Virus record (IMG/VR): IMGVR_UViG_3300017987_000371
Coordinates: 1 to 23,375 of that record
Reading direction: 5' to 3' (one strand)
Source: a virus
DNA: 23,375 nucleotides
The position numbers and the translations under genes are program-made. Below are positions 6,854 through 14,880 of the stretch, piece by piece; position 1 is the first letter of the stretch, and each line of letters begins with the position of its first letter. A model generated the notes under the pieces. That model had not been told where the DNA came from, made no database searches, and was given only the letters and a program-made list of their open reading frames with translations.

Positions 6854-7594
6854 ATGACCGTCCCGACGCTCATCGACAAGTACGACAACCTCGAGATCGT
6901 ACGCGACAAAATCGGCCAGATTCTAGCCGACGAGACGGCCTCTCAACAAGCGCTTGCAACGGCCGCCGGAAAAGATCCCGACGGTTGGAGGCTTCGAGTT
7001 TTCGTCGAGCATTCTAACGCGTGGGAACAATGGCTAAACGAGGTCGTCGACTCTTCGCCGATTGTGAACGTCACCATCGACGGAACGACGAACGACCACT
7101 CGGCCAGCTCGGCCACCGTTCAAACCACCGACGCGACCGTCTTCGTCGACATCTTCGGAGTCGGTATCTCGGAAGAAGACGGAACCGGGCACAAGCCGGG
7201 AGATAAGCTCGCTTCTTTTGAGGCATGGAGGGCTCACCGGCTCGTAAGAAATATCTTGATGTATGGAGGGTATTTTCGGCTCGACCTTCCGGCCATTGTC
7301 GGCCGCCGGTGGCACACTGCGAGCGAGTCGTTCAAGGTGACGGCTTCCGACCGTACTATTCAAACCGTCGCCGGCGTGAGAATGACGTTCTCGATACGGT
7401 TCCCCGAGTTCCCCGTCGGCGCCGATGTCTCGAACATTCTCGAGGAGATTTATGTCGAGCTCAAAAGAGACGAAGACGGAATGATCATCGCCGAGGCTCT
7501 TTATGATTATTCAGGAGAGAATTATGTCATCGACAGAAACACCGGTGATTTCGTGCTCGATACGAACACCGGAGAGCGGGTAAAGGTGCCGTAA
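6854..7594 (+). CDS. Probable tail terminator/neck protein (Mu gp37 position)
   Basis: The 246-aa product has an N-terminal helical part, then a central region that starts WRLRVFVEHSNAWEQWLNEVVDSSPIVNVTIDG, a TVFVDIFGVGISEEDGTGH strand pair, a helix with AWRAHRLVRNILM, and a beta-rich end (TIQTVAGVRMTFSIRFPEF). This mixed alpha/beta layout before the sheath gene resembles tail-completion proteins of Mu-like phages, which cap the tube and sheath and allow head joining. The C-terminal extension (YDYSGENYVIDRNTGDFVLDTNTGERV) has a repeated -D-NTG- pattern. The start directly follows the stop of the preceding gene, and the stop overlaps the next ATG (TAATG). Confidence 0.65.
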   Translation: MTVPTLIDKYDNLEIVRDKIGQILADETASQQALATAAGKDPDGWRLRVFVEHSNAWEQWLNEVVDSSPIVNVTIDGTTNDHSASSATVQTTDATVFVDIFGVGISEEDGTGHKPGDKLASFEAWRAHRLVRNILMYGGYFRLDLPAIVGRRWHTASESFKVTASDRTIQTVAGVRMTFSIRFPEFPVGADVSNILEEIYVELKRDEDGMIIAEALYDYSGENYVIDRNTGDFVLDTNTGERVKVP

Positions 7595-9129
7595 TGACCA
7601 CCAACTCAGACGAATTGACACTCGGAGCGATTTCCATACCGCACAACTACGAATACGCCGACGCGGCCGCGCGTCTGGCGGTCGTTACACTGCCCGACAA
7701 GGCCGTCGGGATGTTAGCCCTTCAAGCGGACAAGGGAAGCCTTTGGAGAGTCCGTCAGGTGTCTCCCTGTATCATTTGGGAGAGAGTATCGGGAGAAGAC
7801 GAGACCGAAGCGGCCGCGAACTATGTCATCGACCACGTAAACGGAGACGACGACACCGGGAACGGCTCGAGCTCGTACCCATGGAAGTCGTTTCGAGGCC
7901 TTCTCACGATAGGCCGGAAGATTTGCCATCGAACCTATGTAGAGGTGAAGGCTTCCGACGCTTACGACTATATGCCACCGAGAAATCACTTCGAAGCCGG
8001 CGGCGGCTCGCTGATTATCGATGCAAGCGGCGAAGACGAAGTCGTTCTCGCCGGGCCCTTTACAGCTACGGCGGTAAATGGTGTCGGAGACGCCGGTGTG
8101 TGGGGTGTTCCCTATGCTACCGACATCACCGTAGCCGGCGAGTCGTGGACACCCGACGAGTATCACAGTCGACATATTCGCTTCGAAAACGGAGCCTTTC
8201 AAGGCCATCTAGTGCCAATTCTGAAAAACACCGGCGACACCCTTCGAACGCATCAAGACGCTTACGGATGGGCCGTCGGCTTCGAGTTTTCTATTGTGCG
8301 AGAGCCGGTCACGGTAACCGTTAGCCATGCGATCGAATGGTCTTCGAACCGAGCCGATAATTCGGAAGAATTTCTATTTGTCGCCGGGATTCGATTCGTC
8401 GCCGCCGGCGTAAATTTCGGAGAGAGAGCTTTCAAGCTCAGAAACATAAACGCTCTTTTTTCGTTTTGTTCTCTGGTTAGATCCGACGTCGGCGAAGTGC
8501 CGATGATAATGGAGAACAGCTCGATCCAAATGTGGCAAGCTCCGGCCGGAACATTTGCGAATACAGCGCTTAATTCGATTTGGAGTTATGGATTATTCGT
8601 GAGCCCGAACAACGGTTCTCCGTCCACCGGCGGCCGAGATATCGAGCTCTTCGGGTATCGTAATGAAATCGGGATGGTATGCCTTCGAGGCAAGATAACC
8701 AGTATGTCGGCCGAAGGCTCTTATATTGGCTTTTCGCTGATCGGAGGCTTTGAAAATCAAGGTCAATCGACGAACATTATCGATCAATGTTTTTATGAGC
8801 AAATTGGCTATGCTGATAGGGCTTTTTTGTGCCATGACGGTTATACCTACGTTCTTTCGGCGTGGATAGATGGAACGGCTCGAGCGATCTCCGTACGCAA
8901 TAAGGCGGGGTGTAGGCTCGATTGGCTCAAGGGCGCGAACATAACCGAAGACTATGCGGCCGAAGTGTCGGCCGGTGGTCGGATTCGACGACTCGGCTCA
9001 AATGTTTCTATTGTCGGAGCCGTCGGAGCCGTTGAATTTTCTTTTAACAGTGGAACCCATGCAACTTGGCCAGCGGCGGGGCCACCGGGGTACACCGACG
9101 GGGCCGGCTCATGGGTAACGACAGAATAA
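7594..9129 (+). CDS. Tail spike/fibre with N-terminal anchor domain and predicted beta-helix
   Basis: The 511-aa protein has two regions. Residues 17-64 (HNYEYADAAARLAV through SLWRVRQVSPCIIWERV) closely resemble residues 17-64 of the large fibre encoded at 17016, at identical residue numbers, and probably attach both to the virion. From residue 77 it reads YVIDHVNGDDDTGNG...YPWKSF, the usual opening of pectin-lyase-like right-handed beta-helix spikes, followed by a long Gly/Asn/Ser-rich beta sequence. Such spikes bind or cut cell-surface polysaccharide; no catalytic residues can be named here. The gene overlaps the preceding stop by one base and lies between neck and sheath genes, an unusual site for a spike. 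Base use around 8450-8850 is more AT-rich than that of its neighbours. Confidence 0.8.
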   Translation: MTTNSDELTLGAISIPHNYEYADAAARLAVVTLPDKAVGMLALQADKGSLWRVRQVSPCIIWERVSGEDETEAAANYVIDHVNGDDDTGNGSSSYPWKSFRGLLTIGRKICHRTYVEVKASDAYDYMPPRNHFEAGGGSLIIDASGEDEVVLAGPFTATAVNGVGDAGVWGVPYATDITVAGESWTPDEYHSRHIRFENGAFQGHLVPILKNTGDTLRTHQDAYGWAVGFEFSIVREPVTVTVSHAIEWSSNRADNSEEFLFVAGIRFVAAGVNFGERAFKLRNINALFSFCSLVRSDVGEVPMIMENSSIQMWQAPAGTFANTALNSIWSYGLFVSPNNGSPSTGGRDIELFGYRNEIGMVCLRGKITSMSAEGSYIGFSLIGGFENQGQSTNIIDQCFYEQIGYADRAFLCHDGYTYVLSAWIDGTARAISVRNKAGCRLDWLKGANITEDYAAEVSAGGRIRRLGSNVSIVGAVGAVEFSFNSGTHATWPAAGPPGYTDGAGSWVTTE

Positions 9130-9176
9130 ACGAAAGTAGAGGGACGGAACCCACTACAAAACAAGGAGGTTAGGAA

Positions 9177-10682
9177 ATGCCAATTAGTACGGCAGTTGAT
9201 CCGAGCGCAGTCGCGAGAGTGCTCGGAATCAAGGAACAGTACGTGGACCTTCGAGGCGGCGCGGTGGTCTATCTCCCTCAACGAGTCGCGGTCTTCGGTC
9301 AAGGTAGTTCTTCGGTAACGTACTCGACGACGAAGTACCAGCCGGCCGGACACGTCGAAGTGGCCGAGAAATACGGATGGGGATCTCCGCTTCACCTTAT
9401 GGTGAAGGAGCTCCTTCCCGACAACGGAGACGGAGTCGGCCTCAATCCAGTGACGGTGTACCCGCTCGCCGAGCCGGGCACTTCGGCGCCGGCGACAATC
9501 GACGTCGCTCCGACCGGAACGGCGACGGCAAACGGAACCTTTCGACCGTATATCAACGATATACCGGGAGAGTCCTTCGTCATCCGCAAAGGCGAAGCCC
9601 CGGCGACGTACGCACCGAACATCGCCGCGGCCATCAACGCGAATACTTCGCTTCCCGTCACCGCGGCCGAAGCGGCGGCGGTGGTCACTTGTACTTCGAA
9701 ATGGGAAGCCGACACCGCAAACGGGATCAACATTCGATTTGATGGCCCGACCGACATCGGAGTCGACCTCACCTCGACGGTGATTACCCATAACAACGAC
9801 GGCGCGGGAACTCCCGACGTTACCGCGGCCATCGCTCAGATCGGCAACGTTTGGGAGTCGATGCTCATCAACTCGAATCTCTACACCGACACGACGACTC
9901 TCGACGAGTTCGAAACCTTCGGTGTCGGCCGATGGGGACCGGTTACGAAAAAGCCTTTGATGGTGTTCACGGGAGCCACCGAAGCGACTCGAGCGACTAT
10001 GGTCGCCGCCGGCGACGCACGGAGAACCGACCGAGTCAACTCGATTCTCAACGCTCCGGGCTCCGACGGGCTCCCGTTCATGTTCGCGGCGCGATGTGTC
10101 GCTCGAGCGGCGAAGCTCGCCGGCTCGAACCCACCGTTCGATTATGCGAGACAGAAAATCGATACCATCGAGCCGGGCACCGACGCTGAACAATGGGATG
10201 GAACGAGCCGAGAGATCGCAGTCAAGGCCGGGATTTCGACTATCACCGTCGAAGACGGTGTGATCTATATGTCGGATACGGTCACCACGTATCACCCGAG
10301 TGGAGTCGAAAATCCCCCGTATCGGTATGTAGTGGACATCGTCAAGTTGCAAAACGCGATCTTCAATTTGAACCTGTTGCTCGACGTTCCGAAGTATGAC
10401 GGAGCTCCTCTCATTCCCGACGACGAGTTCGCACCGGAGAACCCTTCGGCCATCAAGCCGAAAGACATCAAAGGTGTCGTGTATGGATGGGTCGACGGGC
10501 TCGCCGACGCGGCGATCGTGGTCGATCGGGATTGGATCAAGGATACCGTCGTTTGCCAGATTAGCTCAACGAACCCGAAGCGGTGCGATGTTTCGGTGAC
10601 ACTGAAACTCGTCGGAAATTCCAACATAATCTCCGTGGATCTGAACTGGGGATTTTACTTCGGCGGCGCCGTAGCGGCCTAG
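9177..10682 (+). CDS. Contractile tail sheath protein, Mu gpL type
   Basis: The 501-aa protein follows AAGGAGG and precedes the tail tube gene, the invariant sheath-tube order. The N-terminal part has RVLGIKEQYVDLRGGAVVYLPQRVAVFGQG, typical of Mu-like sheaths. The middle carries an Ala-rich insert-like domain (FVIRKGEAPATYAPNIAAAINANTS). The C-terminal half contains the conserved fold region (WESMLINSNLYTD, RWGPVTKKPLMVFTG, MFAARCVARAAKLA) and ends in beta strands (VTLKLVGNSNIISVDLNWGF). Sheath subunits polymerise around the tube and contract to drive it through the envelope. Confidence 0.92.
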   Translation: MPISTAVDPSAVARVLGIKEQYVDLRGGAVVYLPQRVAVFGQGSSSVTYSTTKYQPAGHVEVAEKYGWGSPLHLMVKELLPDNGDGVGLNPVTVYPLAEPGTSAPATIDVAPTGTATANGTFRPYINDIPGESFVIRKGEAPATYAPNIAAAINANTSLPVTAAEAAAVVTCTSKWEADTANGINIRFDGPTDIGVDLTSTVITHNNDGAGTPDVTAAIAQIGNVWESMLINSNLYTDTTTLDEFETFGVGRWGPVTKKPLMVFTGATEATRATMVAAGDARRTDRVNSILNAPGSDGLPFMFAARCVARAAKLAGSNPPFDYARQKIDTIEPGTDAEQWDGTSREIAVKAGISTITVEDGVIYMSDTVTTYHPSGVENPPYRYVVDIVKLQNAIFNLNLLLDVPKYDGAPLIPDDEFAPENPSAIKPKDIKGVVYGWVDGLADAAIVVDRDWIKDTVVCQISSTNPKRCDVSVTLKLVGNSNIISVDLNWGFYFGGAVAA

Positions 10683-10697
10683 AAAGGAGGCTCTAAA

Positions 10698-11081
10698 ATG
10701 CCAGCAATTGGAGGCAGTCCGGAAACAGTCTCTCTCGACGGTCGTGAGTTCACGTGGACCGAAGACAGTGACATTAATCGAAGCCTAGGCGGGTACACGA
10801 ACACCGTTCTTCAAAACGGCGACGGCTCGTCTCGGCTCATCACAAACCGGAAGGGATGGCGGCTCGAAGGTGGCTCAATCGTTATCGACAATGCGAAAAA
10901 CGATCAAGAGTACATCGAAACGCTAATCGCTTCGAAGCGCTTTTTTAACGTCGTCGTGACGTACGCCGGCCCGGTGAGCTACGCCGGGAAGGGACAGATC
11001 GAAGGTGACGCGAACTTCGCGAATCAGACGGCAAGTATGCCGATCACTCTCGCGGGAACCGGGCAGTTGAAAAAGCTGTAA
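10698..11081 (+). CDS. Tail tube protein, Mu gpM type
   Basis: The 127-aa protein directly follows the sheath gene after AAAGGAGG. It is beta-rich with the pattern of contractile-tail tube subunits: VSLDGREFTWTEDSDINRSLGGYTN at the start, a central RKGWRLEGGSIVIDN strand, and VTYAGPVSYAGKGQIEGDANFANQTASMPITLAGTG at the end. These subunits stack as hexamers to form the inner tube through which DNA passes. Length is typical of the family. Confidence 0.9.
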   Translation: MPAIGGSPETVSLDGREFTWTEDSDINRSLGGYTNTVLQNGDGSSRLITNRKGWRLEGGSIVIDNAKNDQEYIETLIASKRFFNVVVTYAGPVSYAGKGQIEGDANFANQTASMPITLAGTGQLKKL

Positions 11082-11096
11082 AGGATCGGGGCTTGT

Positions 11097-11142
11097 GGCG
11101 ACGTCGGTACGCTCCGACCTTTACCAGCGATGGGGCGTCGCC
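11097..11142 (+). promoter_or_regulatory. Structured leader ahead of the tail assembly chaperone gene
   Basis: GGCGACG (11097-11103) pairs perfectly with CGTCGCC (11136-11142). Inside are TCGG/CCGA (11104-11107 with 11114-11117) and CCA-GCGA-TGG (11124-11133), the latter with a GNRA-type tetraloop. Together they could form a three-way junction. The structure ends 8 nt before the AAAAAGGAG ribosome binding site of the next gene. There is no U-run, so it is not an obvious terminator. It could set the translation level or serve as an mRNA processing site between highly and weakly expressed genes. The pairing is seen; function is inferred. Confidence 0.4.
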
Positions 11143-11146
11143 GCTT

Positions 11147-11170
11147 TAAAAAGGAGCAAACGAAAATGAC
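11147..11170 (+). repeat. 24-nt direct repeat, copy 1: ribosome binding site plus start codon
   Basis: An exact 24-nt block containing AAAAAGGAG, a 9-nt spacer, the ATG and the next two bases is shared with 19483-19506. The two copies start unrelated genes, so similarity of the proteins cannot explain it. Confidence 0.85.
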
Positions 11171-11603
11171 AAGCGAAGTGAAAACACTAGATCTCGAAAA
11201 TAAAGTCGACGAAGAATCTATCGACACGGAATTCGAGCGATTCATCGAAATGAACGACATCGACCTCGACACCGAAGGTCTCGACGACAACACTCGCCGA
11301 GACATCGAAGCCGACATTCGGAAGGTCAAGAGAGGGATCAAAGACGGCCGTATTACCATCGACGACAAAGGTCACGCGACGGTACACCCGAGAGTTAGCA
11401 AGGATCAAAAGCCTATCACTTTTGGGTATCTCACAGGCAACGCGTGGATGGAATCCGACCGGAAGAAGGGTCATCAAGACGTGCAAAAACAGTTCGCCGT
11501 TATGGGCGCTTGTTCCCGTCGTTCGGTGGCTCACTTCGGGGCCCTTCGTCAAGGGGATTTGAAGTACTGTCAAGCGGTGTTCTCGCTTTTAGCGGATCTG
11601 TAG
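11166..11603 (+). CDS. Tail assembly chaperone, short form (Mu gp41 position)
   Basis: The 145-aa protein lies between tail tube and tape measure, the conserved position of tail assembly chaperones. It is acidic at the start (LDLENKVDEESIDTEFERFIEMNDIDLDTEG) and mostly helical, with a basic C-terminal half. The ATG at 11166 is chosen because AAAAAGGAG stands 9 nt upstream; an in-frame ATG at 11130 lies inside the leader structure. Chaperones of this type coat the tape measure protein before the tube polymerises, and are usually made with a longer form by ribosomal frameshifting; see the entry at 11591. Confidence 0.8.
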   Translation: MTSEVKTLDLENKVDEESIDTEFERFIEMNDIDLDTEGLDDNTRRDIEADIRKVKRGIKDGRITIDDKGHATVHPRVSKDQKPITFGYLTGNAWMESDRKKGHQDVQKQFAVMGACSRRSVAHFGALRQGDLKYCQAVFSLLADL

Positions 11604-11812
11604 TCATCGAGCTAGTTCGAGAGGGTCAGCTCGGCCTGATACCTTACGAACAAAGAACGAGGTTCAACGTGTATAGAGAGATGTTAATTCAAATTTGTCG
11701 GCTCTATCCGTCGTTACCGCCGGTTCGTTCTTTGACTACAGACGAGATCAAGTTTTTCTATCGGGGAATAGTTCCCGAGCTCAAACAAGCGACGAAGCCG
11801 AGGTCGAATTAA
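11591..11812 (+). CDS. Probable -1 frameshift extension of the tail assembly chaperone
   Basis: After the stop of the short form, the -1 frame is open to TAA at 11810-11812 and encodes a protein-like stretch (VIELVREGQLGLIPYEQRTRFNVYREM, YPSLPPVRSLTTDEIKFFYRGIVPEL). It has no credible ribosome binding site of its own. Joining it to the short form by a -1 shift gives a 215-aa long form ending exactly where the tape measure gene begins (TAATG). The best slip candidate by eye is the CTT-TTA codon pair at 11586-11591, but it is not a textbook X XXY YYZ heptamer. Frameshifted chaperone pairs are widely conserved in long-tailed phages, so the arrangement is expected, while the exact site is uncertain. 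Confidence 0.6.
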   Translation, partial: SGSVVIELVREGQLGLIPYEQRTRFNVYREMLIQICRLYPSLPPVRSLTTDEIKFFYRGIVPELKQATKPRSN

Positions 11813-13503
11813 TGCCAGGCCGCAAGAACATAGTTTTAAAAGCCGTTTTCCGAGGCGTCGATCGGATGTCTCGAACCGTCTCGAAGATGGGCCGAAAATT
11901 GAAACGATTCGGAGCGGCCGGCCGTCGCACCATGAAGCGCTTAAACCGGGCTATAAACCGCGTTGGAATGGCCCTTGCCACTGGCCTTAAAGCTGGGTTT
12001 ATCGCCGCGACGGTGGCTCTCGCTGGCCTTGCGGTGGTCATTGGGAGAGTTGCCGGGCAAATGGACAAGCTCGCCAAGCAATCCAAGCGGCTCGATTTCC
12101 CGATCGAAGAATTACAGCAATGGCAATTTGTAGCCCAACAAGCTGGATTGACGACCGAAGAGTTCTCGAAGGGGCTCGACACCTTCTCGAAGACGGTCGG
12201 AGAGGCGAAGCTCGGCCAGGGCGCCCTAACAACGATGTTGAAACGAAACGACCCGGCGTTCTTGAAACAGCTCAAAAACACGAAAGATACATCGGAGGCC
12301 TTCGACCTTTACATCAAAAAGATGCAATCGATCGACGATCCTCAAAAGAGAATGGCGTTCGGAGCTCTCGCCTTCGGTCGAGCCGGGAAGAAGCTCGGGA
12401 ACATTGCAACGCTTACCGCCGACGAGATCGCGAAGCTCAAAAAAGAGATGCTCGACAATGGTATCGTCACCGCCGAGCAAGCGAAGGCCGCCGAGAATTT
12501 TAACGACGCCATGAACTCGATGAAACTTCGAGTTATGGGCTTTTTATATGAGGCTCTCGGGCCGCTCCTTCCGGAGCTCACGAAAGTACTTCGAGAGGTT
12601 AGGGCTTGGACGGTCGAGAACAAGGAGCTCATCAAGACGAAAGTGATCGACTTCGTCAAGAAGCTCGTTCAAGGAGCCAAAGACTTCTATCAATGGCTCA
12701 TAAAGTTTAACGACCAATACAAGCCGATCGAGAAGATCGGGAAAGCGCTCGAGGTGGTCGGTAAATTGATGAATTGGGTCGCCGACAATCCCGACAAGGT
12801 CAAGGCCATCGGAACGGCCTTTCTCGTCGCCGCGGCGGCGATCAAGGTATTCACCGCGGCCTTGACAGTGGCGAGCGCAGTCGCGGCCGCTAACCCGCTT
12901 GTACTAGCCTTTGCGGCGGCCGTCGTCGGAGTCGGAGCGGCCGTCGTTCAAATTATCCGCTATTGGGATGAATTGAAGATCGCGTTCGGTTGGTTATGGG
13001 ATGACATCAAGAGCATATTCACAGACGGAATAGGTAAAGTTCTCAACCCGATCGCGTTCCTTGTTAGTTCAGTGAAAGACATTAAAGCGGCGTGGGATCC
13101 GACAAAGGGATTTTTCGAAAACCTATGGAATTCTATAGTCGCTGTTTTTGAAGGGGCTTACAATTCGATAGAAGACTTTGTTTCGCGTATCGTAAATACT
13201 GTAAAATCTCTTCGCCTGAAAGATCTCTTTCCATCTCATAAAAACCCACTCGGGCTAGTGGGAAAGCTCGCCATGGATTTTGTAACGAATAGCGGAGGCG
13301 GGGTAACCACCGACGGCGGCGGCGCGACCGTGCTCCCGTCGACGGTCTCTCCCGAGCAGCTCATGGGCCGAAGTATCGAAGAGAAGGTGTCGACTAACAA
13401 GACGGTTCTAGAGATCAAGACACCTCCGGGCACTTCGGCCGAGGTTACCGGGCAAGAAGGAACTAACGAAGGCCTCACGATTCAAACCTCGGGGGGTGCA
13501 TAA
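11812..13503 (+). CDS. Tail tape measure protein
   Basis: The ATG at 11812 overlaps the TAA of the chaperone extension, and GAGG precedes it; this gives 563 aa. The first 50 residues are very basic (GRKLKRFGAAGRRTMKRLNRAINR), followed by a hydrophobic segment (about 52-82). A long helical central region follows, then a second Ala/Val-rich hydrophobic segment (about 330-383), Trp-rich repeats (YWDELKIAFGWLWDDI, FFENLWNSIVAVFEG) and a Gly-rich end. This is the standard tape measure layout: it sets tail length and may form a channel in the membrane. At roughly 1.5 Angstrom per residue the tail would be about 85 nm, a short to medium contractile tail. Confidence 0.92.
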   Translation: MPGRKNIVLKAVFRGVDRMSRTVSKMGRKLKRFGAAGRRTMKRLNRAINRVGMALATGLKAGFIAATVALAGLAVVIGRVAGQMDKLAKQSKRLDFPIEELQQWQFVAQQAGLTTEEFSKGLDTFSKTVGEAKLGQGALTTMLKRNDPAFLKQLKNTKDTSEAFDLYIKKMQSIDDPQKRMAFGALAFGRAGKKLGNIATLTADEIAKLKKEMLDNGIVTAEQAKAAENFNDAMNSMKLRVMGFLYEALGPLLPELTKVLREVRAWTVENKELIKTKVIDFVKKLVQGAKDFYQWLIKFNDQYKPIEKIGKALEVVGKLMNWVADNPDKVKAIGTAFLVAAAAIKVFTAALTVASAVAAANPLVLAFAAAVVGVGAAVVQIIRYWDELKIAFGWLWDDIKSIFTDGIGKVLNPIAFLVSSVKDIKAAWDPTKGFFENLWNSIVAVFEGAYNSIEDFVSRIVNTVKSLRLKDLFPSHKNPLGLVGKLAMDFVTNSGGGVTTDGGGATVLPSTVSPEQLMGRSIEEKVSTNKTVLEIKTPPGTSAEVTGQEGTNEGLTIQTSGGA

Positions 13504-14880
13504 ATGTCATTCAGTACCCTAGGCGCCGACGTTCTCGCCGCTCTCGGCCTCGGAGGTGAATACGAAGACTCGGAGGGATGGAACACTCGACTTCTTCCCG
13601 CGGCATATCAGCCGAGTACCGTGCACGGGCTCACCGGTGTCGACGGAGGGCCCTTTAAGCTCACCTTCCAGTATGAAGACCTCGAGAAGACTTTCGGCCG
13701 TCACAGCTCCGTACACGAATTCTCAGAGGCCGGGAACGCGTACGTTCAACAGTTCGGCAAGATGGGCCAACGGTTCCCCATGAGAATGTACCTTTGGGGC
13801 GCCGATGTCGATACGATGGCCGCCGGCTTCGAGACTCTTCTCGGGCTCTCCGGAATCGCGACGCTCGAGCATCCAATGTACGGGCCGAAACAAGTGATAC
13901 CCGTAGGTGAGATCGTACGGAGAGACAATCTCGTCACCGCGGCGAATCAAGTCATCTTTGACGCGACATTCGTCGAGACGACCGGGCTCATCTATCCGGC
14001 CGAACAAGTCGACGCACAATCCGAGATCGCGAACGCTCTCGGAGCTCTCCTCGCCGCTCAGGCCGCTCAACTCGCTCAACAGCTCGATCTTGCCTCTCCG
14101 CTCGACGGCCTCGGATTTCTCGACAGTATTCAAAACACCCTCGGGAGTGTCGTCGCCGCGACGAACGTCATTCAAGACGCGGCTCTCGGATTTCAACAAG
14201 AATTCGACGACACTTTGAACCTGTTGAGCTCGGCGGCCGGTGGTATCACCGCGACGGGAAGCCTCGCGAGTGAAACACTCGACGCCGTCATCTCGAGTAC
14301 TCAAACATTCATCGGGAACGGCTCGAACTCGAGTCTTCCACCGACCGAAGTTTCGGCGGCCTATTTCTCGATTTTGAGCTCGATTTACACCGGCGTTATA
14401 GACATAAACGACACCCAAAGCATCAACGACTTTCATACGAACGAGATGACGGCCGGAGCTTCAATCGGTTCGGTAGCAAAGAACGCGGCGAACGCTCGTT
14501 TCAACACTCGAAACGAAGCGCTCGACTCGGCTCTCGACTTGATGGATCAGCTCAACGCTTACGCAACTTGGGCCGACGGCCTTTATTCTGACCTCGACGC
14601 GAACGGGCCCGGCGCCGGGAACGTCGATCTAGGGTACGGCTTTCAGGCACTAGTAAAGCTCGTCGGGCTCACCGCGGGGTACTTGGTCGACCTCTCGTTC
14701 TCGTTGAAACAGGAGCGGAGAATCGTTCTAACGTATCCGAGAACGCCTATCGACCTTTGCGCCGAGCTTTACCCCGGGCTCGTCGACGACAATCTCGACT
14801 TTTTCATCGCTTCGAACAACCTGTTAGGCCGCGAAGTTCTAGAAATCCCGAAGGGGAGAGAGATCAAGTACTACGTATGA
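13504..14880 (+). CDS. Mu gpN-like tail/DNA circularisation-type protein
   Basis: This 458-aa gene abuts the tape measure stop. Its first 160 residues carry the features of the Mu gpN/DNA circularisation N-terminal family: a strand with GGPFKLTFQYEDLEKTFGRHSSVHEF, then YVQQFGKMGQRFPMRMYLWG (interrupted by variable positions) and LEHPMYGPKQVIPVGEIVRRDNL. The remainder is helical and Ala/Ser-rich. In Mu this protein belongs to the baseplate-tail hub region; the name circularisation reflects an old annotation. The stop overlaps the next start (ATGA). Its place between the tape measure and gpP-like gene agrees with the Mu order. Confidence 0.85.
   Translation: MSFSTLGADVLAALGLGGEYEDSEGWNTRLLPAAYQPSTVHGLTGVDGGPFKLTFQYEDLEKTFGRHSSVHEFSEAGNAYVQQFGKMGQRFPMRMYLWGADVDTMAAGFETLLGLSGIATLEHPMYGPKQVIPVGEIVRRDNLVTAANQVIFDATFVETTGLIYPAEQVDAQSEIANALGALLAAQAAQLAQQLDLASPLDGLGFLDSIQNTLGSVVAATNVIQDAALGFQQEFDDTLNLLSSAAGGITATGSLASETLDAVISSTQTFIGNGSNSSLPPTEVSAAYFSILSSIYTGVIDINDTQSINDFHTNEMTAGASIGSVAKNAANARFNTRNEALDSALDLMDQLNAYATWADGLYSDLDANGPGAGNVDLGYGFQALVKLVGLTAGYLVDLSFSLKQERRIVLTYPRTPIDLCAELYPGLVDDNLDFFIASNNLLGREVLEIPKGREIKYYV

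Noticed and set aside
8952-10352. 466-aa minus-strand open frame opposite spike and sheath genes
   Set aside because: Its sequence is Arg/Ser/Val-rich without any domain pattern, and the + strand genes here are clear. It is an antisense shadow.
11695-11811. Earlier in-frame start for the tape measure protein
   Set aside because: The added residues overlap the chaperone extension in another frame. The ATG at 11812 has GAGG upstream and the usual stop-start overlap.
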